This document shows, piece by piece, positions 24,096 to 33,100 of a stretch of 64,000 nucleotides of DNA. Source of the DNA: Bacteroidota bacterium (GTDB lineage Bacteria; Bacteroidota; Bacteroidia; Bacteroidales; Lentimicrobiaceae); contig JAEZDY010000044.1 of the NCBI GenBank assembly GCA_023417935.1, forward strand, positions 55,976 to 119,975. Direction: 5' to 3'. Under the pieces are notes generated by a model that worked only from the letters and a program-made list of their open reading frames with translations, had not been told where the DNA came from and ran no database searches. Numbering within the stretch: position 1 is the first letter of the stretch; every line of letters begins with the position of its first letter. The position numbers were made by a program, and so were the translations under genes.

Positions 24096-24572
24096 TTAAC
24101 GTAGTCTATCCGCCGATCTAACCAGCTTTTCATCCTTCATAATGCCCCTGTTGGCCAAAACCAGCATTAGGAATGCAACAAGGATCAGGTATAAGCCGTA
24201 ACCGTCAGAATAGTTGGCTTCAGTGCCTGTGAGGCGGTTGACCATGGGGGAATACACGAAAAAGATGAGGGAGATGAGGATTACTGTCATCAGGATACAA
24301 AGTTTGACCATTTTTGACTGTAGGATGCGCTTTTTGTATACGAATATGGACAGGAATGTTACCAGTATGATGATGCCGTTAAAGATACCCAGGGGCATAA
24401 GCTGCATATTGCTGATTACTGGGTCAACACCGGGAGTTAGGGAAACAAGGTGAGTAATGTACAATTTGCTGTATGAAAAGTCAGAGAGATAACTTGCTAC
24501 AGGTAAAAAGAAAAGAACGATTAATGCAATTGAAGCAATTGCCAGATAGACTGATTGAACGCGTTGTATCAT
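24096..24572 (-). CDS. DUF4293 family membrane protein
   Basis: A 158-aa inner-membrane protein with four TM segments (about 5-25, 60-80, 88-107, 128-145). The start MIQRVQSVYLAIAS and the ending ANRGIMKDEKLVRSADRLR are diagnostic of this Bacteroidota-specific family. The function is unknown. A -7-like TATCTTTG lies at 24600-24593, 20 bp before the ATG. Confidence 0.9.
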   Translation of the reverse strand: MIQRVQSVYLAIASIALIVLFFLPVASYLSDFSYSKLYITHLVSLTPGVDPVISNMQLMPLGIFNGIIILVTFLSIFVYKKRILQSKMVKLCILMTVILISLIFFVYSPMVNRLTGTEANYSDGYGLYLILVAFLMLVLANRGIMKDEKLVRSADRLR

Positions 24573-24718
24573 GTTTCCTTGTTTTATGGCTGCAAAGATA
24601 ATAAACCACTTAAATAATTACACCTGACCCCTTAAACATTAACACCTGAATATTGAAAAGCATATTAAAACATTTTAACAGGTATGCATATATCATGGTG
24701 AGGGTACTTCAAAATCCA

Positions 24719-24726
24719 TATTTTTG
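24719..24726 (+). promoter_or_regulatory. -7 box upstream of the GT-C glycosyltransferase
   Basis: TATTTTTG 29 nt before the ATG at 24756; no clear -33 TTG. Confidence 0.35.
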
Positions 24727-24755
24727 CAGTTCTGACAACAACACATATTCTTTGA

Positions 24756-26237
24756 ATGAATTATTTTAAATTCCTCATCATAGGCCTGATATTTATTGCC
24801 GCATTGTTTTTGTACAGCCTATGGCAAAGGGTACCCGATGTTGATGATGCCTGGATTGGTGAGCATGCATACTGGCTTGCTGAAAAAGGGTATGTTAAGT
24901 CGGAGTTGATGCACGGGATCACCGGTCAGCATATACGCCACATAGTACATCATAAGTTGTTTACACTGAATGGCTGGGCTTTTATTAAGCTGTTTGGGTT
25001 CTCGCTGATGACCTTGAAGAGCGTAAGCTTGTTATGGCTGGCAATATTTCTGTTTGTATTTTTTAGATATAGTATTGAGAAGCTTGATAGAAAGGTTGCC
25101 TGGCTTGGGATGTTACTGTTGGCCGCCAACGCATTTATTTTTCAGTACAGTTTTGTGTTCCGTCCTGAAATCATGGTGCTTACGCTTGGGTTTATTTCAT
25201 TTATTGGAGTTGAGAAGTACCTTTCATATGGCAATAAATGGTTGGTTGTATTGGCGGGTATTTCTGCAGGATTGGCTGCATCAGCGCATCTTAACGGATT
25301 GATTTTTATAGGGGCCGGGAGTCTTGTGTTATTGTGGAAGAGAAAACCGATTGCATCAGTGATACTGGCGTTTTCATCGCTTATAGGTTTAGCGGTTTAT
25401 TTCTACGATTTCAGTGCAGCGTATAATTTTAAATACTGGTATTACCAGTTGAATGATTCACCGGCATTGCATAAATCGTCGGTAATACCTTCTTCAGTGC
25501 AGTATCTGCTAAAGATTCTGCGTGAGCATCTGCGTTTCTTCCATAGTCCGAAGGAAATTGTTATGAGCCTTTTGATGCTTTTCGCGATAATTGTGAATTT
25601 CAAGGATCTGAAGAATAACACCATCTATCTGCATTACCTGGTTCTATTGGTTTTCCTGCTTTCACTAATATCAGTGCACACTACAAGCAAGTATCTGCTT
25701 TTGTACTTACCTGTTATAATGTTGATAATGCTACGTTCACTTGGGCGTATATGGCGCGGAGAGGTTGAAAAACCAAGGTTGGTGACTGATCCTGACAAGC
25801 AGATAAAGGTAGCCGGTGTTTTATTACTTTTATATTTTGGTGTTCACTTAACGTACGATGTCCTGATTTCAGTTAATAAGTACGATACAGAGAAGAATGC
25901 AGCCATTACAGAGAGATATTTCCCTGAAAACACATCACAACTGAATATACTGGCACCAATGGAATTTGTGTTCAATGAAATTCCGAAATACAACAGGATT
26001 CAAAGCGATCTAAGCATCGCAGAAATGCAAAAACGCAATGAAATCAATGGAAGCTCATTCTTTAGCCTGATGGATTCGCTGCAAATTGATGGGATCATAT
26101 TATCAGATGAATACAAGCGGAAATTCGGACTGATGGTAATGGATGAGGAAGATCTGCTGCGCGAAAATTTTAAATTAAAAGGGGAGGAGGGTGGTTACAC
26201 TTTCATGGTGAGGCAAGCCATAATAGTAAAGAAATGA
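24756..26237 (+). CDS. GT-C (ArnT/PMT-like) membrane glycosyltransferase
   Basis: A 493-aa inner-membrane protein. The first periplasmic loop carries the acidic motif DVDDAWIGE (28-36, Asp30/Asp31) expected of GT-C enzymes that use polyprenyl-phosphate sugars. About ten TM segments follow to residue 375, then a soluble C-terminal domain of about 115 residues (LNILAPMEFVFNEIPKYNRI, LMDSLQIDGIILSDEY). The acceptor and sugar are unknown. The convergent YwqK-like gene ends 4 bp away. Confidence 0.78.
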   Translation: MNYFKFLIIGLIFIAALFLYSLWQRVPDVDDAWIGEHAYWLAEKGYVKSELMHGITGQHIRHIVHHKLFTLNGWAFIKLFGFSLMTLKSVSLLWLAIFLFVFFRYSIEKLDRKVAWLGMLLLAANAFIFQYSFVFRPEIMVLTLGFISFIGVEKYLSYGNKWLVVLAGISAGLAASAHLNGLIFIGAGSLVLLWKRKPIASVILAFSSLIGLAVYFYDFSAAYNFKYWYYQLNDSPALHKSSVIPSSVQYLLKILREHLRFFHSPKEIVMSLLMLFAIIVNFKDLKNNTIYLHYLVLLVFLLSLISVHTTSKYLLLYLPVIMLIMLRSLGRIWRGEVEKPRLVTDPDKQIKVAGVLLLLYFGVHLTYDVLISVNKYDTEKNAAITERYFPENTSQLNILAPMEFVFNEIPKYNRIQSDLSIAEMQKRNEINGSSFFSLMDSLQIDGIILSDEYKRKFGLMVMDEEDLLRENFKLKGEEGGYTFMVRQAIIVKK

Positions 26238-26241
26238 ACAA

Positions 26242-26982
26242 CTACTTTTCTTCTTTGACCATTCGTTCAAGCTTCTTATCATAGAATTCTTCAGAAGTGA
26301 GGAAGCCCATTGACCAAGTTTCTTTCTTTTCAGCGACACCCTTGTCGTTCATGTGCATCCACACGCCGTCCTTCAAATTGCCTTTATAAGGTCCGGATAT
26401 GAATACCTTTCCGTTTGGATGGAAGAATGTGGCAAGGCCTTCAAGTTTGTCATTGTGATAAGTTGCTTTGGTTTTTATTGGTCCATCGTAGAAATATTGA
26501 ACCCAGTTACCTTCTTTTTTACCGTTCACGTATGTAAGTTCCTCAAGCAATGAACCTTTGGCATAGTATGTTTTCCATGCACCATGAGGAACTCCTTTAT
26601 TGTAGTTTTCTTCAGCAATTACAATTGAATCGGCATTGAAATATTTCCACAATCCATCTTTTTTTTCATTGATATAAAGCCCTTCAGATACTTTGAATCC
26701 GCGCTGAAACATCTGTGTATAGGCGTTAGTGCCCTTTTCGGAGAAAATAACCTTTGCAGTGACTTTACCGGTTGAATCATAGTAAGTGAATTCACCTTCA
26801 GGAACATTGTTGTTAAAATAACCCTTGTAAACTATATTTCCTTTTTGATCTTTCTTCTCCCAGGCACCATGTTTAACAGTAGGATCATTGTTGTCTTTCT
26901 TTCCTGACTGGGCAACTGATAATGAACTGTTTAAAAAGGCTGTTAGCAGAAGAGTGTAAAAAATGAAATGCCTGATATTCAT
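26242..26982 (-). CDS. YwqK-like MORN-repeat secreted protein
   Basis: Start chosen at ATG 26980-26982 (MNIRHFIFYTLLLTAFLNSS), giving a signal peptide; the longer form adds 16 polar residues (NNNNN). The 246-aa protein has repeated G-x-W/Y-x-x-Y units (GAWEKKDQKGNIVYKGYF, EGEFTYYDSTGKV, KDGLWKYFNADS, HGAWKTYY, KEGNWVQYF, LEGLATFFHPNGKV) typical of YwqK/MORN proteins. Toxin-antitoxin labels attached to this family are not supported here, as no toxin is adjacent. Confidence 0.8.
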   Translation of the reverse strand: MNIRHFIFYTLLLTAFLNSSLSVAQSGKKDNNDPTVKHGAWEKKDQKGNIVYKGYFNNNVPEGEFTYYDSTGKVTAKVIFSEKGTNAYTQMFQRGFKVSEGLYINEKKDGLWKYFNADSIVIAEENYNKGVPHGAWKTYYAKGSLLEELTYVNGKKEGNWVQYFYDGPIKTKATYHNDKLEGLATFFHPNGKVFISGPYKGNLKDGVWMHMNDKGVAEKKETWSMGFLTSEEFYDKKLERMVKEEK

Positions 26983-27044
26983 ATTGTTGTTGTTATTAAC
27001 TTTTGGCAGCCGTGATGCTTTAATCATCATAGCATACAGTTTCG

Positions 27045-27052
27045 TATCTTTG
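27045..27052 (+). promoter_or_regulatory. -7 box upstream of recR
   Basis: TATCTTTG about 40 nt before the recR ATG; -33 not clear. Confidence 0.4.
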
Positions 27053-27092
27053 TCAGCAAAATTATAAAAACTTAATTACAAGCAGCCTTATT

Positions 27093-27707
27093 ATGAATAC
27101 CTATCCTTCCCGATTACTTGAAGATGCAATTCTTGAGCTTGTAAAATTACCCGGGATAGGTAAGCGCACTGCATTAAGACTAGCGCTGTGGTTGTTGAAA
27201 CAAGATCCTTTGAAGGCACAGGCGCTGGGTAATGCATTGATTAATTTAAGGGCCAACATTTCGTATTGCCATGTTTGTCATAATATTGCTGATAGTGATA
27301 CTTGCAATATTTGTGCCGATAATAAACGTGACCATTCAATATTATGTATAGTTGAAGATATCAGGGATGTTATGGCTATTGAGAACACCAACCAATACAG
27401 AGGAGTTTACCATATTTTAGGAGGAATAATTTCCCCAATGGAAGGCGTTGGACCACAGGATATAAATATTGCATCGCTTATTGAAAAAACCGGCCAGCAG
27501 CAAATAAACGAGGTTATTATGGCATTGCCTTCAACAACAGAAGGTGATACAACTGCCTACTATATCTTCAAAAAGATTCAGGGCAATGTTTCAACAATCA
27601 CTTCAATCTCCAGAGGTATTGCCATAGGTGATGATCTGGAATATGCTGATGAAGTTACGCTAGGCAAATCTATAAGAAACAGAATACCCTTTGACAGGAC
27701 AATATGA
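27093..27707 (+). CDS. recR: Recombination mediator RecR
   Basis: A 204-aa protein acting with RecF/RecO to load RecA on gapped DNA. An N-terminal helix-hairpin-helix (LVKLPGIGKRTALRLA, 16-31) precedes a C4 zinc finger with Cys59, Cys62, Cys71 and Cys74. The Toprim domain (SILCIVEDIRDVMAIE) and the C-terminal SISRGIAIGDDLEYADEVT follow. Length matches the family. A repeat-rich 200-bp spacer separates it from argS. Confidence 0.96.
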   Translation: MNTYPSRLLEDAILELVKLPGIGKRTALRLALWLLKQDPLKAQALGNALINLRANISYCHVCHNIADSDTCNICADNKRDHSILCIVEDIRDVMAIENTNQYRGVYHILGGIISPMEGVGPQDINIASLIEKTGQQQINEVIMALPSTTEGDTTAYYIFKKIQGNVSTITSISRGIAIGDDLEYADEVTLGKSIRNRIPFDRTI

Positions 27708-27766
27708 GAGGGAATGGAAGCTCCCCTTTTGGGGTGATGAAATAATAGAATTGAGGAATGGATTCT

Positions 27767-27875
27767 CCCCTTCTCCTTGAGGAGAAGGGGCCGGGGGACG
27801 AGGTGCTACGGGGATGAGGAGAAGGGGTCGGGGGATGAGGTGCTACGGGGATGAGGAGATGCTACGGGGGATGGG
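27767..27875. repeat. 10-bp hairpin followed by 37-bp G-rich direct repeats
   Basis: A perfect palindrome (27767-27776 with 27781-27790, TTGA loop) leads into a 37-bp unit at 27779-27815, repeated at 27816-27852 with two changes, and a truncated third copy to about 27875. Each unit has GGAGAAGGGG and GCTACGGGGAT. There is no T-run after the stem. Confidence 0.85.
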
Positions 27876-27907
27876 TGCTAATTATTAACACAATATATAT
27901 ACAACAC

Positions 27908-29692
27908 ATGGTTCAGGAATTACTTGCTCTAAAAGCTGTTAATGCGATATCGATACTTTTTGATGTGCAGATTGATACAGATGACATTACAATACAGAGG
28001 ACTATACCAAACTTCAGGGAGCAGGGTGATTATTCACTTGTAGTATTTCCGCTGTTAAAGATCAGTAAGAAGTCGCCTGAAGAAACCGCCAGGTTGATAG
28101 GGGATAATATGCTTGATACAACTCCTGAACTTGATTCATATACTGTAATTAAGGGCTTCCTTAACCTGAAACTTAAAGATGCTGTTTGGATTAATTTCCT
28201 CAATGATAATTATGCATTAGAGAAGTTTGGAATATTAAGTGTAAACGATGAAGAACCACCGGTTGTGGTTGAATTCTCATCGCCAAATACCAATAAGCCA
28301 CTGCATCTTGGGCATATCAGGAATAATTTACTTGGCGATTCAATTTCCAGAATACTCAATGCGAACGGTCAGAAAGTTATTAAAGTAAACCTTGTAAATG
28401 ACCGTGGTATCCATATTTGCAAATCGATGCTTGCCTGGAAACTCTTTGGAAATGATGCTTCACCAGAGTCTACCTCCAAAAAGGGGGATAAGCTGGTTGG
28501 TGACTTTTATGTGTTGTTTGATAAGAAACTGAGAGAAGAAGTAGCTCAGCTTAAAGGGCAGGGGATGAGTGAAGAAGAAGCAACAGCAGCTTCAACGCTT
28601 ATGGCAAAGGCCAGGCAAATGCTTATTTTGTGGGAACAGCAGGATGTTGATGTTCGCTCATTGTGGAGTAAAATGAATTCATGGGTTTATAGCGGGTTTG
28701 AAGAAACTTATAAAATACTAGGCATTGAATTTGATAAAACCTATTACGAATCAGATACCTACCTTTTAGGAAAAGAAATTGTAGAAGATGGTGTGAATAG
28801 GAATGTCCTCTACCGTAAAGATGATAACTCCGTTTGGATTGACCTGGCTGCTGATGGTCTGGATGAAAAGCTCCTCCTAAGGGCAGATGGCACATCAGTA
28901 TATATGACCCAGGATCTGGGAACTGCACAACTCAGGTATGATGAATTCCACCCCAAGTCAATGATATACGTTGTTGGGAATGAGCAGAATTACCATTTTG
29001 ATGTATTGAAGCTCGTGCTAAGCAAACTTGGTAAATACTGGGCTGAGAGCCTGATGCACTTATCCTATGGAATGGTGGAGTTACCGGAAGGGAAGATGAA
29101 ATCACGTGAGGGGAAAGTGGTAGATGCCGATGACCTTGTTGATGAAATGATCAATACTGCCAGGGAAATGACACTTGAACTTGGCAAGATTGAGGACTTT
29201 GAAAATGAAGAAGCACTTGAGCTATACCGCAAAGTAGGTTTAGGAGCGCTTAAGTACTTTATTCTAAAGGTGGATCCAAAGAAAAACATGGTATTTAATC
29301 CTGCTGAAAGCATTGACTTTAATGGCAATACCGGTCCGTTTATCCAGTATACCTATGCACGGATTCAATCCATAATGCGCAAGGCCAAGGATATTGATAT
29401 TGCTTTCAGTACTACAACACCTCTTCATAACAAGGAAACTGGACTTCTCATCCTCAATTATAGTTTCCCGCAAATATTGCAACAAGCTGCTGAGGAGTAT
29501 GCACCTTCAGTTATAGCTAACTACCTGTATGAACTTGCCAAGGAATACAATCAGTTCTATCACGAACTAACCATCCTTAAAGAAGACGACGCTGAAAAGA
29601 AAGCACTCCGCCTGGCACTATCGCAGTTGACCTCTTATAACCTGAAGAACGGTATGCAGATGCTAGGAATAGAAGTTCCTGAAAGAATGTGA
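27908..29692 (+). CDS. argS: Arginyl-tRNA synthetase
   Basis: Start chosen at ATG 27908 (MVQELLALKAVNAI); an upstream GTG at 27851 lies inside the repeat array. The 594-aa class I synthetase has the N-terminal Arg-tRNA domain, the signature SSPNTNKPLHLGHIRNNL (HIGH motif HLGH), the KMKSREGKVV loop in place of KMSKS, and a C-terminal DALR anticodon-binding domain ending MLGIEVPERM. It charges tRNA-Arg; a tRNA-Arg gene is also in this window at 55.3 kb. Confidence 0.96.
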   Translation: MVQELLALKAVNAISILFDVQIDTDDITIQRTIPNFREQGDYSLVVFPLLKISKKSPEETARLIGDNMLDTTPELDSYTVIKGFLNLKLKDAVWINFLNDNYALEKFGILSVNDEEPPVVVEFSSPNTNKPLHLGHIRNNLLGDSISRILNANGQKVIKVNLVNDRGIHICKSMLAWKLFGNDASPESTSKKGDKLVGDFYVLFDKKLREEVAQLKGQGMSEEEATAASTLMAKARQMLILWEQQDVDVRSLWSKMNSWVYSGFEETYKILGIEFDKTYYESDTYLLGKEIVEDGVNRNVLYRKDDNSVWIDLAADGLDEKLLLRADGTSVYMTQDLGTAQLRYDEFHPKSMIYVVGNEQNYHFDVLKLVLSKLGKYWAESLMHLSYGMVELPEGKMKSREGKVVDADDLVDEMINTAREMTLELGKIEDFENEEALELYRKVGLGALKYFILKVDPKKNMVFNPAESIDFNGNTGPFIQYTYARIQSIMRKAKDIDIAFSTTTPLHNKETGLLILNYSFPQILQQAAEEYAPSVIANYLYELAKEYNQFYHELTILKEDDAEKKALRLALSQLTSYNLKNGMQMLGIEVPERM

Positions 29693-29772
29693 TGCTTTCA
29701 GGCCACGCTAACAGGCCAAGCTAATAACTGAATATCAATGCATTAAGCCTCTTGATTTTACGATTAAACAAA

Positions 29773-29798
29773 GACTGCTCCTGGGGAGAGGAGCAGTC
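29773..29798 (+). terminator. Hairpin after argS
   Basis: A perfect 9-bp stem (29773-29781 with 29790-29798), 8-nt loop. It has no T-tract, so it is only a possible terminator. Confidence 0.4.
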
Positions 29799-29923
29799 AA
29801 TTTAATCAGGTAAGAGGGGGTTTATATGAACTAAGTTCCTTCATATATAGTAATGACAATATTTTCGGTTTTTACCCTAAAGAAAACTAAAAAATAATTG
29901 CTGATTACTTTTAAAATCAATTC

Positions 29924-30015
29924 AGAAGTAGAAAAAGAACCAGAAATTCGTGTAGAAGTAAAAAGAAGAACCACACTTTCGTGCAGAAGTAAAAAAAAGA
30001 ACCACACTTTCGTGT
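29924..30015. repeat. Three 30-31-bp direct repeats of a terminator-like unit
   Basis: Units at 29924-29953, 29954-29984 and 29985-30015, each with AGAAGTA, AAGAACC and TTCGTG. Units 2 and 3 differ by two or three bases. They lead into the terminator at 29991-30027. Confidence 0.85.
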
Positions 30016-30027
30016 AGTTCTTTTTTT
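29991..30027. terminator. Bidirectional terminator between argS and the C10 peptidase gene
   Basis: A-rich left arm ending AAGAAC pairs with GTTCTTTTTTT; an inner ACAC/GTGT stem has a TTTC loop. It works in both directions (T-runs on both strands), serving the minus-strand C10 gene and argS. Confidence 0.75.
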
Positions 30028-30105
30028 ATTGATGTTAAGACTCATAATAGTCTCAACATTTGTGGTTGTTCATAATCCTCAATAAATGAGGTAATTACAT
30101 TTTAA

Positions 30106-33100
30106 CTATTTAATGCTAACCTTACTAGTAGCAACGCCCTGGGCAGTAGTTAAGCGCAGAATGTATAAACCTGCAGGAACATCAGAGATATTGGCAGAGA
30201 AGTGAGTGTTGTTCACGTTTGACTCATAAACTACCTTACCTGATGAAGTAACCAGGCTCATGTTGATCACTTCAACCTTGCCTGTAATATTCAGCACATC
30301 ATTAGCAGGATTTGGATAAACATTGAAACTATCACTAAACTGCAAATTATTTGTACCAGTTGAGAAAGTGATTACAATATCATCAACCATAAAGATAAAC
30401 CTGTCGTTTGATACACACTGGATACCAACATAAGCCTCCTGGCCGCTGAAAGCTGACAGGTCATACTCAACGTTTGTCCATGCATCAGCAGGTGCCTGGA
30501 TTGGTCCTGCAACGGTTACAAAACTTGAAGGATTCAAATCTGTAGTTGAAACAACTATTTTATACTCCTCCAGACCATACTGATCAGTATAAGATTTAAC
30601 CCACATGTTGATCTTTGCATCATTACCTAAGAGTACCTTTGGTGATATGAGATAATCATTGTTTGGAGGTGTTACTGATGCAAAACATGCTCCAAGACGT
30701 GAACCACCGTGTGCTTCCATACCTGTAACTGCCGGAGTGGTAGTTAATGGATTGAAAACGATGTATGCCATTGGTTGACCTGAATTTGGGAATGTAACGT
30801 TGTTAATGCCGTATGTTGGATTTCCATCAACATCAAGCGTAGTCCATGGACTCATGTTAAGGCTAAAATCAGAATACTCTTCGAAGTTAAGAACCAGGTT
30901 GTTGCCACCTAAAATGACCGCAACTGCTGCATTAGAATTTCCTGATTCGCCTTCGCTGTAAACAGCTCTTACATGGTATTCATAGGTACCGGCTGCTAAA
31001 CCATTATCATTATAGCTGGTAGCACTAATAACTGAGCTATTGATCTTAACTCCATTGCGGTAAACGTTATAACCAAGCAGTTCTCTGTCGCCACCTCTTA
31101 CAACGTTAGGCATTTGAATGGTTCCATTGCTTATTGTTCCTTTAGTTAAAGCAGCATAAACCGGTGAAACGTTACCACTGATTGGCTTTTTACCGGGTGC
31201 GCCGATGAAGAAATCATCTACCAAAAGGAAGAAGGCATCTTGCGACAGGCAATTGATTGCAACATATACTTCTTGTCCGGCATAAGCTGACAGATCGTAA
31301 GTAAACTCACCATAAGTACTTGCAGGTGCAGTAACATAAGCACCGGTGCTTATTGTTGTGAAAGCTGATGGAGTTGGAGTTGTTGTAGAAACAGCAACTT
31401 TAAAGCGCTCCAGTCCATATTGGTCAGTATAACTCATTGCCATGAAAGATGCGATATCACCTGCATTGATCAATCGTTTTGGTGAAATCAGCCAGTCATC
31501 GTTAAATGGAGGAGGTACACTGTTAAAACATGAAGCAGTTTTTTCACCTGAGAATGCTACGTTTTCAGTCATAGCAGGGGTAGTTGCCATAGAATTGAAT
31601 ACAATAAATGATTGAGGGTCACCACCATTAGGCCAGTTGTATCCATCAACTACGTATGTTTGTCCGCCATCAACATCAACATTGGTCCATGGAGAGAATG
31701 CGAGTGAGAAATTGTCGTATGATTCAAAGTCATCAAAGAAGAATTCGCCTGAACCACCACCCGGAGCATTCCAGTTTAATGTTACATTATTGCCTGCCAC
31801 TACTGCTGTTAAATCAGTTGGAGGATTTAAGCCAGTTTGAACGTTCAGCGTTACCGGCACTTCAACTAACGGTGTTGATGTGCTGTTATTTGCAATAACC
31901 AGGGCAGAATTAAAAGTACCAGCGGCCAATGATGCAGCATTCAGAACAACACTAACTTCAGAAGTAGTTCCGGCAGCAGTTGTACCGTTTGTTGGGTTAG
32001 TTGATAGCCATGCTGGGTTCCCATCCAATGTAATTGACCATGTTAATGATGCATCACCGTTGTTGATGATGTGCAGGGTAACAGTTTCTGATCCACCCGG
32101 CGCAACTGTTCTGGTAATTTGACCTGGGTCAGTTATAATCTGAGGACCCGGAGCAGCACCAAGCGTACCGAGCATGCGGTACATACCACCATTATTCTGG
32201 TCAGTATTAAAAGCACCGGCATATCCTACTGAGTTACTAAAGTAATCAGATGCCAGGAATTGCTTTTCGCCTGTTCCGGCAAACATTGTCCATGTTAATC
32301 CACCATCAGTTGAATACGATACGCCAGTAGCGCCGGCAGCAGCACCAGTGGTAACATAAGTTCCGTTACTTCCGGGTATTGCTGAAAGGTTGTTGGTGAG
32401 GAATGGACCTGCAGGAGTGATAGTTTCCCATGTTTGTCCTCCGTTTGATGTTTTTCTAATTGCAACCGGTGCAACAGTTTGAGCAACAATACCATTAAGG
32501 GGATCAGTAAAAGCAATCATATTGATACCACCGTTTGTAGCAGGGGTAATATTAGCATTTGTAATTCTCCATGTTAAGCCACGATCGTCAGAGATGTATA
32601 CTTTACCTTTGTTGGTACCGAACATTACGGTATTCTCTCCGGCAGTTTCTATTACTGAAGTCCATCCACCTTCACCTGATGCAGGAGCTGGTCCGTTTAT
32701 GCTAGCCTGAGGCACTCTTTGCCAGGTTGCTCCGCCGTTTGAAGTAGTATAAATTTCAAAATAACCGTCTCTTACATCACCATGACACATACCTTGCTGG
32801 TCGTTCCAGAAGTATACATTGTTGGCAAAAGAAGCAGAACCCTGAAGAGCACCGGGAAGCTGTACCCATGTTGTTCCACCGTTTGATGTTTTATATACAC
32901 CACAGGTATTATTCTGGGCACCAACACCATTATAAATAGCAACATAAGCGGTGTTGCCATCCAATGCACAGATATTACCGATACCATAGGTTGTACCACC
33001 AAGCACCTGACCGGTTGTCCAGGTTTCTCCGCCATTAATTGTGCGTGCAAACTCATTAATAGTTGCAGCACCACCTGAACCGTCATAGGCTGCAGCCCAT

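Noticed and set aside
26242..26982. Toxin-antitoxin system based on the YwqK label
   Set aside because: No toxin gene is adjacent and the protein is secreted with MORN-like repeats.
27767..27790. recR transcription terminator
   Set aside because: The stem is perfect but no T-run follows; it looks like part of a repeat.
29924..30015. CRISPR array
   Set aside because: The units abut directly with no spacers, and no cas gene is nearby.
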